Shown here piece after piece: positions 19,163-27,457 of a stretch of 64,000 nucleotides of DNA (position 1 is the first letter of the stretch; every line of letters begins with the position of its first letter). The position numbers were made by a program, and so were the translations under genes. The notes under the pieces are model-generated. The model had not been told where the DNA came from and did no database searches. It was given only the letters and a program-made list of their open reading frames with translations. Source of the DNA: Chloroflexota bacterium (GTDB lineage: Bacteria; Chloroflexota; Anaerolineae; Anaerolineales; Anaerolineaceae); NCBI GenBank assembly GCA_029548365.1, contig JAKPNN010000044.1, positions 1 to 64,000 of the forward strand, in the 5' to 3' direction.

Positions 19163-20115
19163 TATTTTTCACCTTTGCTGAGTGTTGTGGTGATTACCCG
19201 GGTAGCGCCTGCTTCCAACAGGGCAGATTTGATCGACTGTGTATTTTGTGTGGGCGCCAGGGCGATCACGTTGCCGCCGCGCCCGCCGCCGGAAAGCTTA
19301 GCGCCAACCGCACCGGCAGCCAGCGCTGCTGAGATGAGTTCGCCTAATTTCGGACTGCTGACGGTTAATTGCTCAAGGAGGCGTTGATTTTCACCCATTA
19401 ATTGACCCAAGAGATCTGTGTTGCCTGCAATCAAAGCCTGGCGGGCATTAAATGCAATTTGTCCGATCTGTTCAAAGATGGGGTGATAAGTTTCCGGGGC
19501 CAACGCCTGCAGTTTACGAACATCGGCGACGGTGTCTTTTGTAGACGTTTTTTCGCCGGTGTCAGCGATCACCCAATGGGTGGGTAGTTGAATTTCCAGG
19601 TGTTCGATGGGCTTGCCGTGGGTGAAGAAAACCGGTTTTTGGTGGGCGATGACATAATTGTCAATGCCGGAAGGCGTGCCGTGATGAATTTTTTCAACTT
19701 CGAATGCCAGGGAAGAGGTTTCGCCTGCAGTCAGGGGTTTGCCGAGGAAATCCGTTAATGCGCGGATGGTTGCGATGGTGATGGCTGCACTGGATCCCAT
19801 TCCAGCCGCAATGGGGATCGTTGATGAAATCAGCAGGGTGAGGGACGGCAGATGATCGAGGTTGACCGCATTGAGAACCTGCTGGATCGTCACAGCGAAG
19901 GGGTGCTCCCTGTCAAGGTCAGCCAGATCAACATCGAGCTGAATATCCGGGGCTTTGATGTGCACCTGGTTCTTGCGCCCGGTAACTTCCGGAATCACCC
20001 GTGCCGTGGCATAGACTTTGCTGACCGGCATGGCGATTGCAGGCTGAGCATAAACAACAGCATGTTCACCAAAGAGGATGATTTTCCCGGGCGCTTTTGC
20101 ATAAATGGCGGGCAT
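19162..20115 (-). CDS. mvk: Mevalonate kinase
   Basis: A GHMP-family kinase of 317 residues making mevalonate-5-phosphate. Motifs: APGKIILFGEHAVVYAQPAIA (residues 8-28, in two parts), the P-loop-like IAAGMGSSAA (102-111), the GTPSGIDN segment with the catalytic Asp152, and the C-terminal KLSGGGRGGNVIAL. It overlaps ipk downstream and lies 12 nt after the UbiA-type gene. Together with IPK it indicates isoprenoid synthesis by a mevalonate route; the needed phosphomevalonate decarboxylase, HMG-CoA reductase and synthase are not in the window. Confidence 0.95.
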   Translation of the reverse strand: MPAIYAKAPGKIILFGEHAVVYAQPAIAMPVSKVYATARVIPEVTGRKNQVHIKAPDIQLDVDLADLDREHPFAVTIQQVLNAVNLDHLPSLTLLISSTIPIAAGMGSSAAITIATIRALTDFLGKPLTAGETSSLAFEVEKIHHGTPSGIDNYVIAHQKPVFFTHGKPIEHLEIQLPTHWVIADTGEKTSTKDTVADVRKLQALAPETYHPIFEQIGQIAFNARQALIAGNTDLLGQLMGENQRLLEQLTVSSPKLGELISAALAAGAVGAKLSGGGRGGNVIALAPTQNTQSIKSALLEAGATRVITTTLSKGEK

Positions 20116-20127
20116 ATTTAATCCAGG

Positions 20128-21084
20128 TCAGAGCCAGTACAGGATCACCACAACGGTAATACCCCACAGGAGGATCGCAGCTTGCATCGGGCGGTCGGAG
20201 ACAACAATATCTTCGGGCGTGCCGCCAGAATTTTCAATCCGAACCAGGTAGAGATAGCGGAAAAGCCCATAGATCACAAAGGGGATGGTGAACATCATGT
20301 GGAAGCTGTCGGGTGTGTTTGTCGTTGAAAAGGTATACAGACAATAGGTCATCAGTGTGGTAGAGAGGACGATGGTTAATAACTGATCCAGGAGTTCGAG
20401 TGTGTAACCGTCTAGAACGCGCCGGTGCGAAGGTGCCTTTGTATTGAGGAGTTCAATCTCAGACCGGCGCTTTCCCAGGCCGATGAATAAAGCCAGAAAT
20501 ACTGTGGCGACAAACAGCCAGGGAGAAAAGCGCTCGGTTTCAATGATTATTACACCAGCAGCGACACGCAAGACAAAACCCGCCGCAATGATCATGACGT
20601 CAATCAGGGCGATATGCTTTAACCACAGTGAGTAAGCAAGCATGAGGATGAAATAGGCTGCAATAATCCATCCCAAAGCAGTGTTCAGGAAAAATGCTGC
20701 GGGAAAGGTGAGCAAACCCAGCACGACCAGCGCGATGACTGCAGAACGCCGTGAGAGCGCTCCGGAGGCCAGCGGGCGATGCTTTTTTACCGGATGCTGC
20801 CGGTCGAATTTGATATCGACAAGGTCATTGATGATGTAAATCATGCTGGATACCAGGCAAAATAAAAAAGCCGCCGCCAGGGTGATGAGAAATGATGCCG
20901 AAGAGAGAAGCTGACGGTCAAAAACCAGACCTGCAAACACAAACACGTTTTTAAGCCATTGTTTTGGCCGCATGGTTTTGATGATGTTGTGCAGTTGATT
21001 GCTCATTTGCCAGTTTCCACACAGAGGGTTTTTCGTTAAGAACTTCTTCGATCGTGTTATTGGGTCTGTTGATGGTTCCTTCAT
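20128..21084 (-). CDS. UbiA-family prenyltransferase, decaprenyl-phosphate phosphoribosyltransferase-like
   Basis: An integral membrane enzyme with about eight helices. NDLVDIKFDRQHPVKKHRPLAS contains the UbiA NDxxDxxxD metal-binding motif. The start MRPKQWLKNVFVFAGLVF and GLGKRRSEI near residue 190 resemble decaprenyl-phosphate phosphoribosyltransferase (Rv3806c type), which transfers phosphoribose to a polyprenyl phosphate. The substrate is inferred. The far start at 21084 has AGGAG only two bases before the ATG; the alternative ATG at 21006 begins MSNQLHNI and fits the family better but has a poor ribosome site. Downstream mvk and ipk would supply precursors for the lipid carrier. Confidence 0.82.
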   Translation of the reverse strand: MKEPSTDPITRSKKFLTKNPLCGNWQMSNQLHNIIKTMRPKQWLKNVFVFAGLVFDRQLLSSASFLITLAAAFLFCLVSSMIYIINDLVDIKFDRQHPVKKHRPLASGALSRRSAVIALVVLGLLTFPAAFFLNTALGWIIAAYFILMLAYSLWLKHIALIDVMIIAAGFVLRVAAGVIIIETERFSPWLFVATVFLALFIGLGKRRSEIELLNTKAPSHRRVLDGYTLELLDQLLTIVLSTTLMTYCLYTFSTTNTPDSFHMMFTIPFVIYGLFRYLYLVRIENSGGTPEDIVVSDRPMQAAILLWGITVVVILYWL

Positions 21085-21297
21085 GTCTCCTGCAGGAATA
21101 TGCGCAATTCAAGCGTGTCGAGATTAGCCACGAGCTTCTGGATGCCAGAACGCGCAGGAAACGTTTGTGAAAAATGTTTTACCCGCAGCAGAAACACTCA
21201 TGAACATCATGGTACATTAAAATTATACCAAATGCGAACCAAATAATGCCAGAATTCACTTTAGGCTGGGGATGATTTTCCTTTCGGCATTTCGAGA

Positions 21298-21303
21298 TAC
21301 AAT
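21298..21303 (+). promoter_or_regulatory. Putative -10 of tlyA, leaderless
   Basis: TACAAT ends 6 nt before the tlyA ATG at 21310, and no Shine-Dalgarno is present, so the transcript would begin at or next to the start codon. No convincing -35 is visible. The sense is from spacing only. Confidence 0.35.
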
Positions 21304-21309
21304 TAATTG

Positions 21310-22113
21310 ATGAAAAAGATGCGGATTGATCAATTGCTGGTTGAACGCGGCCTGGCGGAAAGTCGAAACCGGGCACAGCGCCTGGTGATGGCTGGTGAGG
21401 TGTGTGTTGCGGGCGAGCTGGTTGATAAACCCTCAATGCAGGTTGCGTTTGACGCGCAGATCACGTTAAAAGCACGACCGAAATACGTCTCGCGCGGCGG
21501 AGAAAAATTGGCAGCAGCACTGCTGTTCTTTTCCGTGAAGACGGAAGGCCAGGTGTGTGCTGATGTGGGCGCGTCGACGGGCGGATTTACCGATTGTTTG
21601 CTGCAAAATGGCGCAGACAAAGTGTATGCCATTGATGTGGGATACGGCGTGTTGCACTGGAAGCTTCGCCAGGATCCGCGGGTGGTGGTGATGGAGCGGA
21701 CCAATGCGCGTTATCTTGATCGATTGCCCGAAGCGGTAGACCTGGTCACAATTGATGCGTCTTTTATCTCGTTAACGTTGCTTCTTCCAGCTGTAAAGGG
21801 CTGGTTTGACGGCTCGAGCGGGCAGGTGATCGCGTTGATCAAACCCCAATTTGAGGCTGGCCGGAAACAGGCTGCAGTTCATGCCGGGGTAATCAAAGAT
21901 CGGGCGGTGCATGCACAGGTTCTGAACAAAACCCTGGCGGAAGCCTCCGCTTTAGGGTTTTATCCACGGGGTTTGATCCCTTCGCCCATCCGCGGCCCTA
22001 AAGGCAATATTGAATTCCTGGTCGATCTACGATTGATGCCTGAGGATCCGATTGACCTTCAGAAGATGATCGACGATGCACTGGAGCATGCGGCCCATCT
22101 GGCCCAGGAATAA
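21310..22113 (+). CDS. tlyA: TlyA family rRNA (cytidine-2'-O)-methyltransferase
   Basis: A 267-residue protein with an S4 RNA-binding domain (RIDQLLVERGLAESRNRAQRLVMAG, in parts, residues 3-30) and an FtsJ-like Rossmann methyltransferase domain with the SAM motif ADVGASTGGFTDCLL near residue 78. LIKPQFEAGR near 180 is the conserved catalytic-region lysine segment. TlyA 2'-O-methylates 16S and sometimes 23S rRNA; the old name hemolysin A is misleading. An in-frame TTG at 21307 precedes the ATG directly and is not favoured. The gene is monocistronic and followed by a MITE-like element. Confidence 0.92.
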   Translation: MKKMRIDQLLVERGLAESRNRAQRLVMAGEVCVAGELVDKPSMQVAFDAQITLKARPKYVSRGGEKLAAALLFFSVKTEGQVCADVGASTGGFTDCLLQNGADKVYAIDVGYGVLHWKLRQDPRVVVMERTNARYLDRLPEAVDLVTIDASFISLTLLLPAVKGWFDGSSGQVIALIKPQFEAGRKQAAVHAGVIKDRAVHAQVLNKTLAEASALGFYPRGLIPSPIRGPKGNIEFLVDLRLMPEDPIDLQKMIDDALEHAAHLAQE

Positions 22114-22244
22114 TGGTTTCACGGAACAGAGGTTTCGCATAGTATTATCACTTATAATTTAATTTTGATGATGGGTCATACCAGGCGTGTGGATAAATTT
22201 TCTTTGTGGGTTGTTTGTGGTTGCTTTAGAAAGTGAATATTTCG

Positions 22245-22589
22245 GGATCTGAGAGTGTTGAAAATTGGTTAGTTCTTATTTCAGATATTTGTAGGGGCGG
22301 ACCTTCGCGTAGCGCTCCCTGTGACCTGTGAGGGTATTGAGCTGTGGTTGACCCGGTCATCCGTAGGGGCAACCCTTCGCGCAGCACTCCCTGTGCCATG
22401 CAAGGGTATCGAGCCGTGGTTGACCCGGTCACCCGTAGGGGCAACCCTCCGTGGTTGCCCTAGGCGGACATGGAAGTCCGCCCCTACGAATTATGATAAT
22501 ATTCACAATATTTATAAATGCTAAAAATGATTATGTTCATTTTTAAACCGATTATTAAATACCATTTGTGTTTCAACACTCTCGGATCT
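22245..22589. mobile_element. MITE-like non-coding element, copy 1, with target duplication
   Basis: The element body runs from 22251 to 22583 (333 bp). It has 13-bp perfect terminal inverted repeats, GAGAGTGTTGAAA on the left and TTTCAACACTCTC on the right. GGATCT stands directly outside both ends (22245-22250 and 22584-22589), a perfect 6-bp duplication. Because GATC is itself palindromic, the inverted repeat can also be read four or five bases longer with one mismatch. The body holds two 72-bp tandem units and an inverted GTAGGGGCGGAC/GTCCGCCCCTAC pair. No coding potential for a transposase is present, so mobilisation would need an enzyme elsewhere. The flanking parts of this 575-bp gap (22114-22244 and 22590-22660) show nothing I can name. 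Confidence 0.72.
22291..22487. repeat. Tandem 72-bp GTAGGGGC units inside MITE copy 1
   Basis: Unit 1 is 22291-22362 and unit 2 is 22363-22434, both starting GTAGGGGC and ending in TTGACCCGGTCA plus two or three C. A third, shorter unit (22435-22487) ends with GTCCGCCCCTAC, the reverse complement of the start of unit 1. The units are imperfect copies. The whole block is therefore bounded by a 12-bp inverted repeat and could fold into a long hairpin. Confidence 0.75.
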
Positions 22590-22674
22590 TTAATTTGACT
22601 AACCTGAGTCGATTGTACCTACAAAGCGCATCCCAAACCGGTGTGTCTTCCTAAATAATTATTTCGAATTCGGT

Positions 22675-22680
22675 TATACT
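22675..22680 (+). promoter_or_regulatory. Putative -10 of lepA, leaderless
   Basis: TATACT ends 8 nt before the lepA ATG, and the 20 nt before the ATG contain no Shine-Dalgarno. A start of transcription at or near the ATG is implied. No clear -35 is seen. Confidence 0.4.
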
Positions 22681-22688
22681 CAGTATCT

Positions 22689-24485
22689 ATGAAAGATAAT
22701 GTAAGAAATTTCTGCATCATTGCCCATGTTGACCATGGAAAATCAACCCTGGCTGATCGTATGCTGCAAATGACCGGTACGATCGCGGATCGGGATATGA
22801 CCGAACAGGTTTTGGACAGCATGGACCTGGAACGGGAAAAGGGGGTCACGATCAAGGCTTCGGCAGTGCGGATGACGTATCAAGGCACTGACGGGCAGCC
22901 CTATGAATTGAATCTGATCGACACCCCTGGTCATGTGGATTTCAATTATGAGGTCAGTCGGGCTTTGGCTGCCTGTGAAGGGGCGCTGCTGGTCGTGGAT
23001 GCAACGCAAGGCATTGAAGCACAAACCCTGGCGAACCTTTACCTGGCATTGGAATCGAACCTGGTCATCATCCCCATAATCAACAAAATTGATTTGGCTT
23101 CCGCTCAGACGGATGCTGTCGCCGAAGACCTGCAAAACCTTTTAGGAACGCCATTAGATGAGATCATCCACATTTCAGCCAAGCAGGGCTTGAATATCGA
23201 CCAGGTGCTGCAGGCGATTGTTGAACGCATCCCACCACCGACCGGTCAGGATGATCAGCCCCTGGAGGCGTTAATCTTCGATTCGCATTATGATTCTTAC
23301 AAGGGTGTGGTGACCTATGTGCGGATCTTTAACGGCACGGTTACCCGGAATAATCAACTGTTGATGATGTCGACCAAAGTGAAGACCTCGCCGGTGGAGA
23401 TCGGTGTATTTTCGCCTGATCTCAAGCCAGTTGACCTGTTGAAAGCAGGCGATGTTGGTTATATCGCCACTGGTTTGAAGACGGTTTCGGAATGCCGGGT
23501 TGGGGATACGATTACCTTTGCTTCCGGAGGTGTTCCACAACCGCTACCAGGATATCAACAGGCCAAGCCAATGGTGTATGCTGGCGTTTACCCCACAGAA
23601 GGCGAGGACTATTCGGATTTACGCGATGCACTGGATAAATTACAGCTCAATGATGCATCGTTGACCTTTGAGCCGGAGACCTCAGAAGCGCTCAACTTCG
23701 GGTTCCGCTGCGGCTTTTTGGGACTGTTTCACATGGAGATTATCCAGGAACGGCTTGAGCGAGAATACGATATGGATGTCGTATTTACCGCGCCCACCGT
23801 TGAATACCGGGTTAAGCTCAATAACGGTGAACTGGTGAAGGTTTCTTCTCCTGCTGAATTACCTGATGAAAGTTTGATTGATCAAATCTTTGAACCCTGG
23901 ATGGACCTGACCATCTTCACACCGACTGAGTACTATGGCGTCGTGATGGACCTGGTCAGAAGCAAGCGTGGGATTTTTGCCTCCCAGGAATACCCCTCAC
24001 CAACACGGGTACAGATCTTATGTGAGATTCCTCTTTCTGAACTGATTATTGATTTCTTTGACCTGCTCAAATCCGGTACACGCGGCTATGCTTCCATGGA
24101 TTATTACTTCAATGAATATCGCCCAGAAAACCTGGTTAAGGTGGAGATCCTTGTCAATGGGGAGCCTGTTGATGCGTTGACCGCCATTGTGCATAAAAAT
24201 GACGCCTATCATAAGGGTCAGGCACTGGTTTCACGGCTTAAAGGGCTGATTCCACGGCAGCTCTTTACGATTCCCATTCAGGCTTACTCTCAGGGAAGGG
24301 TGATCTCGCGAGCAAACGTCAAGGCGTTACGCAAGGACGTCATTGCTAAGTGTTATGGCGGCGATATCACGCGGAAAAAGAAGTTGCTCGAAAAGCAGAA
24401 AAAAGGTAAACGGCGGATGAAGATGGTGGGCAACGTGGAAATTCCGCAGGAAGCCTTCATGGCAATTCTCCGACTGGATAAATAA
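22689..24485 (+). CDS. lepA: Elongation factor 4 (LepA), ribosome back-translocase
   Basis: A translational GTPase of 598 residues, the usual LepA length. G1 is AHVDHGKST (residues 12-20), DTPGHVDF is G3, NKID is G4, and the LepA-specific C-terminal domain ends KKKLLEKQKKGKRRMKMVG (in parts). It binds the ribosome and helps biogenesis or back-translocation. Its TAA overlaps the ATG of the flippase-like gene by one base, so the envelope-glycan block downstream may be co-transcribed from here. Confidence 0.97.
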   Translation: MKDNVRNFCIIAHVDHGKSTLADRMLQMTGTIADRDMTEQVLDSMDLEREKGVTIKASAVRMTYQGTDGQPYELNLIDTPGHVDFNYEVSRALAACEGALLVVDATQGIEAQTLANLYLALESNLVIIPIINKIDLASAQTDAVAEDLQNLLGTPLDEIIHISAKQGLNIDQVLQAIVERIPPPTGQDDQPLEALIFDSHYDSYKGVVTYVRIFNGTVTRNNQLLMMSTKVKTSPVEIGVFSPDLKPVDLLKAGDVGYIATGLKTVSECRVGDTITFASGGVPQPLPGYQQAKPMVYAGVYPTEGEDYSDLRDALDKLQLNDASLTFEPETSEALNFGFRCGFLGLFHMEIIQERLEREYDMDVVFTAPTVEYRVKLNNGELVKVSSPAELPDESLIDQIFEPWMDLTIFTPTEYYGVVMDLVRSKRGIFASQEYPSPTRVQILCEIPLSELIIDFFDLLKSGTRGYASMDYYFNEYRPENLVKVEILVNGEPVDALTAIVHKNDAYHKGQALVSRLKGLIPRQLFTIPIQAYSQGRVISRANVKALRKDVIAKCYGGDITRKKKLLEKQKKGKRRMKMVGNVEIPQEAFMAILRLDK

Positions 24486-25507
24486 TGGCGAAGAAGCGTG
24501 TCATCGCCGGGTTACTGCGCTGGCTGATACCATTATTGATCAGCGCTCTGGTGATCTGGCTGGTATTGCGAGCGATCGACTTCCAAACGTTTGTTTCGAA
24601 TTTAGGGCAGATACGCTGGCAAACGCTGTTTTATGCCAGTATTGTCTTTTTCCTCAGCTATTTTTTGCGTGTATTCTGCTGGTATATCCTCCTGAGACGA
24701 AAAGCCCCCTATTGGGATGCTTTTTTCACCATGGGTGTTGGCTATTTGTTGAATAATATCCTGCCCTTTCGACTGGGTGAAATTGCCCGTGCGGTCATGC
24801 TGGACCAATCAGGGCGGATTTCACCGTTAGAAGTCTTTTCCAGCGTGATCGTCGAGCGAATTTTTGATGTATTTTTGGCAGCGATATTCATCTTAAGTGT
24901 TATTCCGAGGATTTTAAGCAGCAGTTTTGATTTGCGCCTGATTTTTGTTGTCTTCCTCCTGGCGATGATGGGGTTGATCGGGTTATTCCTGGTAGCAAAA
25001 TATCGAGATCGGGTATCCGCCTGGTTTTCTCGACGGGGAGAACGCTCGCGGTTTATCAGAGACTGGTTGGCGCCAAAAATTGCCCACGCCCTGGAGGGTT
25101 TTGCCGTTTTGACAGATCTAAAAGCGTTCACGATCGCCTTTGGCAGCCTGGTGTTGAGCTGGTGGCTGGCATTTGGCCAAAGCATGATCATTTTCAAAAA
25201 CCTTTATCTGAACCCCCCATTTTGGTGGATGATCTTTGTGCTCAGCGCGGGTGCATTTGCTGCTGCACTTCCCTCTGCACCGGCGGGATTGGGCGTCTAT
25301 GAAGGCGCCGTGGTGGCAGCCTTTGCTGTGTTGGGTGTGGATATGGAAACTGCCTTAACATACGCAATTGTGACTCATGCCATGAGTATTTTATTTACCA
25401 CGCTCATCGGTCTGGTTGGCTTAAAAATGCGCGATGAGGTGCTGATCTCCTTTGTTCAGCGCGTGCTGGAACGTTCGCCCCGGGATCAGGAAATTGGGAG
25501 TGCGTGA
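24485..25507 (+). CDS. Lysylphosphatidylglycerol-synthase-type (UPF0104) membrane protein, flippase-like
   Basis: A 340-residue polytopic membrane protein of the LPG_synthase_TM/UPF0104 family with about eight helices. Family cues are FLSYFLRVFCWYILLRRKAP near residue 60, LNNILPFRLGEIARAVML near residue 97 with the conserved R-x-G-E, SSVIVERIFDV, and the late ALPSAPAGLGVYEGA. Relatives flip lipids or act in glycolipid export; the catalytic lysyl-transfer domain of MprF is absent. Adjacent GT4 and methyltransferase genes suggest a role in moving a glycolipid. It starts one base inside the lepA stop and shares an overlap with the GT gene. Confidence 0.83.
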   Translation: MAKKRVIAGLLRWLIPLLISALVIWLVLRAIDFQTFVSNLGQIRWQTLFYASIVFFLSYFLRVFCWYILLRRKAPYWDAFFTMGVGYLLNNILPFRLGEIARAVMLDQSGRISPLEVFSSVIVERIFDVFLAAIFILSVIPRILSSSFDLRLIFVVFLLAMMGLIGLFLVAKYRDRVSAWFSRRGERSRFIRDWLAPKIAHALEGFAVLTDLKAFTIAFGSLVLSWWLAFGQSMIIFKNLYLNPPFWWMIFVLSAGAFAAALPSAPAGLGVYEGAVVAAFAVLGVDMETALTYAIVTHAMSILFTTLIGLVGLKMRDEVLISFVQRVLERSPRDQEIGSA

Positions 25508-26667
25508 TGAAGGTCTTGATTATCCTGACGTATTTCCAGCCGCATAAATCAGGACTGACCGTGTATGCAGTGCGCCAGGCTCGTGCCCTGGCAGCAATGG
25601 GACATGCAGTCACTGTGCTGACATCGCAATATGACGGCTCGCTTCCTGAGCGGGAGCTTACGGGTGGCGTTGAGGTGATCCGGGTGCCTGTTGCGTTTCG
25701 TCTTTCCAAGGGCGTGATCATGCCGCGCATGCCACTCACCGCGTGGCAGTTGATCGGGGAGGCTGATGTGGTCAACCTGCATGTGCCCCAGGTGGATGCA
25801 GCATTAATCGCCATCCTCGCCAAATTGCAGGGGAAACCCGTGGTGCTGACCTATCATTGCGATTTGCACATGCCCGCTGGCTGGCTCTCCCAGCTTGCAG
25901 GAGGTGCTGCCATTCTGGCAAACCGCATTTCTGCCCGCTTTGCGGACGTGATTGTTCACAACACCCGTGACTTTGCGGAACAGTCGCCCTTCTTGAAACG
26001 GTTTTTGGACAAACTGACCGTGATCCCGCCGCCCATTATCGGTGAGCCGGTATCTGCTGAGGAGATCAACGCTTTCCAGGCGAAATTCGATATTAATCCC
26101 AACCGGCGGATCATCGGAATGGTGGCGCGTTTGGCATCAGAAAAAGGCGTTGAGTACCTGGTCCAGGCGATGCCGGCGGTGCTGCAGGCACAATCTGATG
26201 CACAGGTGATTTTTGTCGGCGAGTATCAACATGTGATTGGAGAACAAGCCTATCGCGAAAAATTACTGCCGCTTATTGAAGCGCTTGGTGACCACTGGAC
26301 TTTTTTGGGCCTGGTCACCGAGGAAGAAAAAGCTGCTTTTTACCATGTTTGTGACGTACTGGTTCTGCCCAGTATCAACAGCACAGAATCCTTTGGGATG
26401 GTGCAGGTGGAAGCGCTGATTAGCGGCACGCCTGTGGTTGCTACTGATCTGCCCGGCGTCCGGCAGCCCGTCTTAACAACCGGTATGGGGAAAATTGTGC
26501 CCGTAATGGATTCTGCAGCCCTGGCGCGTGGTATCCTCGCGGTGCTGGAATCAGGCATGCGGGTTGAACCCGGTCAGATCAAACAGATCGCCGCGCATTA
26601 CTCACCGCAGACGGTAGCCGAAGCTTACGAAACCCTTTTCGAACAACTGGTTAGTGACCATGGATAG
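25507..26667 (+). CDS. GT4-family glycosyltransferase
   Basis: A GT-B fold retaining glycosyltransferase of 386 residues. The N-terminal domain opens MKVLIILTYFQPHKSGLTVYAVRQA, read in two parts, and the C-terminal domain has GMVARLASEKGVEYLVQA and the E-x7-E motif ESFGMVQVE near residue 300. It uses a nucleotide-activated sugar, possibly GDP-mannose from the manC product in this window (inference). The ATG overlaps the stop of the preceding gene (TGATG), and the next gene starts before this one ends. Confidence 0.9.
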   Translation: MKVLIILTYFQPHKSGLTVYAVRQARALAAMGHAVTVLTSQYDGSLPERELTGGVEVIRVPVAFRLSKGVIMPRMPLTAWQLIGEADVVNLHVPQVDAALIAILAKLQGKPVVLTYHCDLHMPAGWLSQLAGGAAILANRISARFADVIVHNTRDFAEQSPFLKRFLDKLTVIPPPIIGEPVSAEEINAFQAKFDINPNRRIIGMVARLASEKGVEYLVQAMPAVLQAQSDAQVIFVGEYQHVIGEQAYREKLLPLIEALGDHWTFLGLVTEEEKAAFYHVCDVLVLPSINSTESFGMVQVEALISGTPVVATDLPGVRQPVLTTGMGKIVPVMDSAALARGILAVLESGMRVEPGQIKQIAAHYSPQTVAEAYETLFEQLVSDHG

Positions 26668-27457
26668 CCAGGAACTGGATGAAATTCTCTGGCGGCACTT
26701 ATCCAGCCTGCCTTATTTTCGGGGGTTTTTGCGCGCGATTGAAGACCGATTTTTCCAGGAGATCACGGTAGAGGCACCGGTACTGGACCTGGGTTCAGGC
26801 GATGGTCACTTTGCGGCTGCTGCTTTTAAAGAAAAATTGGATGTTGGAATGGACCCCTGGGTTGCGCCAACATTGGAGGCGCGCCGCAGGCAAGCTTACC
26901 GCTCCCTGGTTTTGGCTGAAGGTGGTCACATCCCGTTCAGAAGCCAATCCTTCAACACGGTGACGAGTGTATCGGTTATGGAGCATATTCACGACGTGGA
27001 ACCTGTGCTGGAAGAGGTGGCGCGAGTATTGACTCCCGGCGGAAGGTTTGTGTTCTGTGTTCCCAACCATCGTTTTCCACAAGCTCTGAGCGGGCGAAAA
27101 TTCCTGACCAAAATCGGCTTACCAGGTCTGGGCAGGGCTTACAGTCGCTTTTTCAACCGCATTGCACGCCATGTGCATACAGATACTCCGGAAATATGGA
27201 AAGACCGGCTGACCCGGGCGGGTTTTGTGCTTGAACAGAGCTGGGATTACTTCCCTCCTGATGCCCTGCGCGTCCTGGAATGGGGCCACCCCCTGGGACT
27301 GCCGTCCTTATTCTCTAAAAAGCTGTTTGGACGCTGGGTTCTGATCCCAACACGCTGGAACCTGGCTGTCCCTTGGCATTGGACTCGTAAATTTATGGAT
27401 AATCCCCGATCTGCAGAAGGTGTGTGTTCATTTTTCATTGCGCAGAGGCCTGCATGA
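26660..27457 (+). CDS. Class I SAM-dependent methyltransferase
   Basis: The 265-residue product has SAM-binding motif I APVLDLGSGDGHFAAAAF near residue 38 and later VTSVSVMEHIHDVEPVLEE and LTPGGRFVFCVPNHRF typical of Methyltransf_11 proteins. A GTG at 26654, two codons earlier, is the other possible start. The gene overlaps the GT4 gene upstream by 8 bases and the FkbM gene downstream by 4. Substrate unknown; its place in a glycan cluster suggests sugar or lipid methylation. Confidence 0.88.
   Translation: MDSQELDEILWRHLSSLPYFRGFLRAIEDRFFQEITVEAPVLDLGSGDGHFAAAAFKEKLDVGMDPWVAPTLEARRRQAYRSLVLAEGGHIPFRSQSFNTVTSVSVMEHIHDVEPVLEEVARVLTPGGRFVFCVPNHRFPQALSGRKFLTKIGLPGLGRAYSRFFNRIARHVHTDTPEIWKDRLTRAGFVLEQSWDYFPPDALRVLEWGHPLGLPSLFSKKLFGRWVLIPTRWNLAVPWHWTRKFMDNPRSAEGVCSFFIAQRPA

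Noticed and set aside
16627-21084. A single six-kilobase operon from the prenyltransferase to greA
   Set aside because: The 73-nt gap between ipk and dgt holds a perfect -10 for dgt, so at least two transcripts are more likely.
22291-22487. CRISPR array in the repeat-rich gap before lepA
   Set aside because: The 72-bp units are contiguous and similar throughout, with no unique spacers and no cas genes; they belong to a MITE-like element.
22226-22524. Short ORFs on both strands through the GTAGGGGC repeats
   Set aside because: Their apparent repeats in protein are translations of the DNA repeat; no start signals and no family resemblance.
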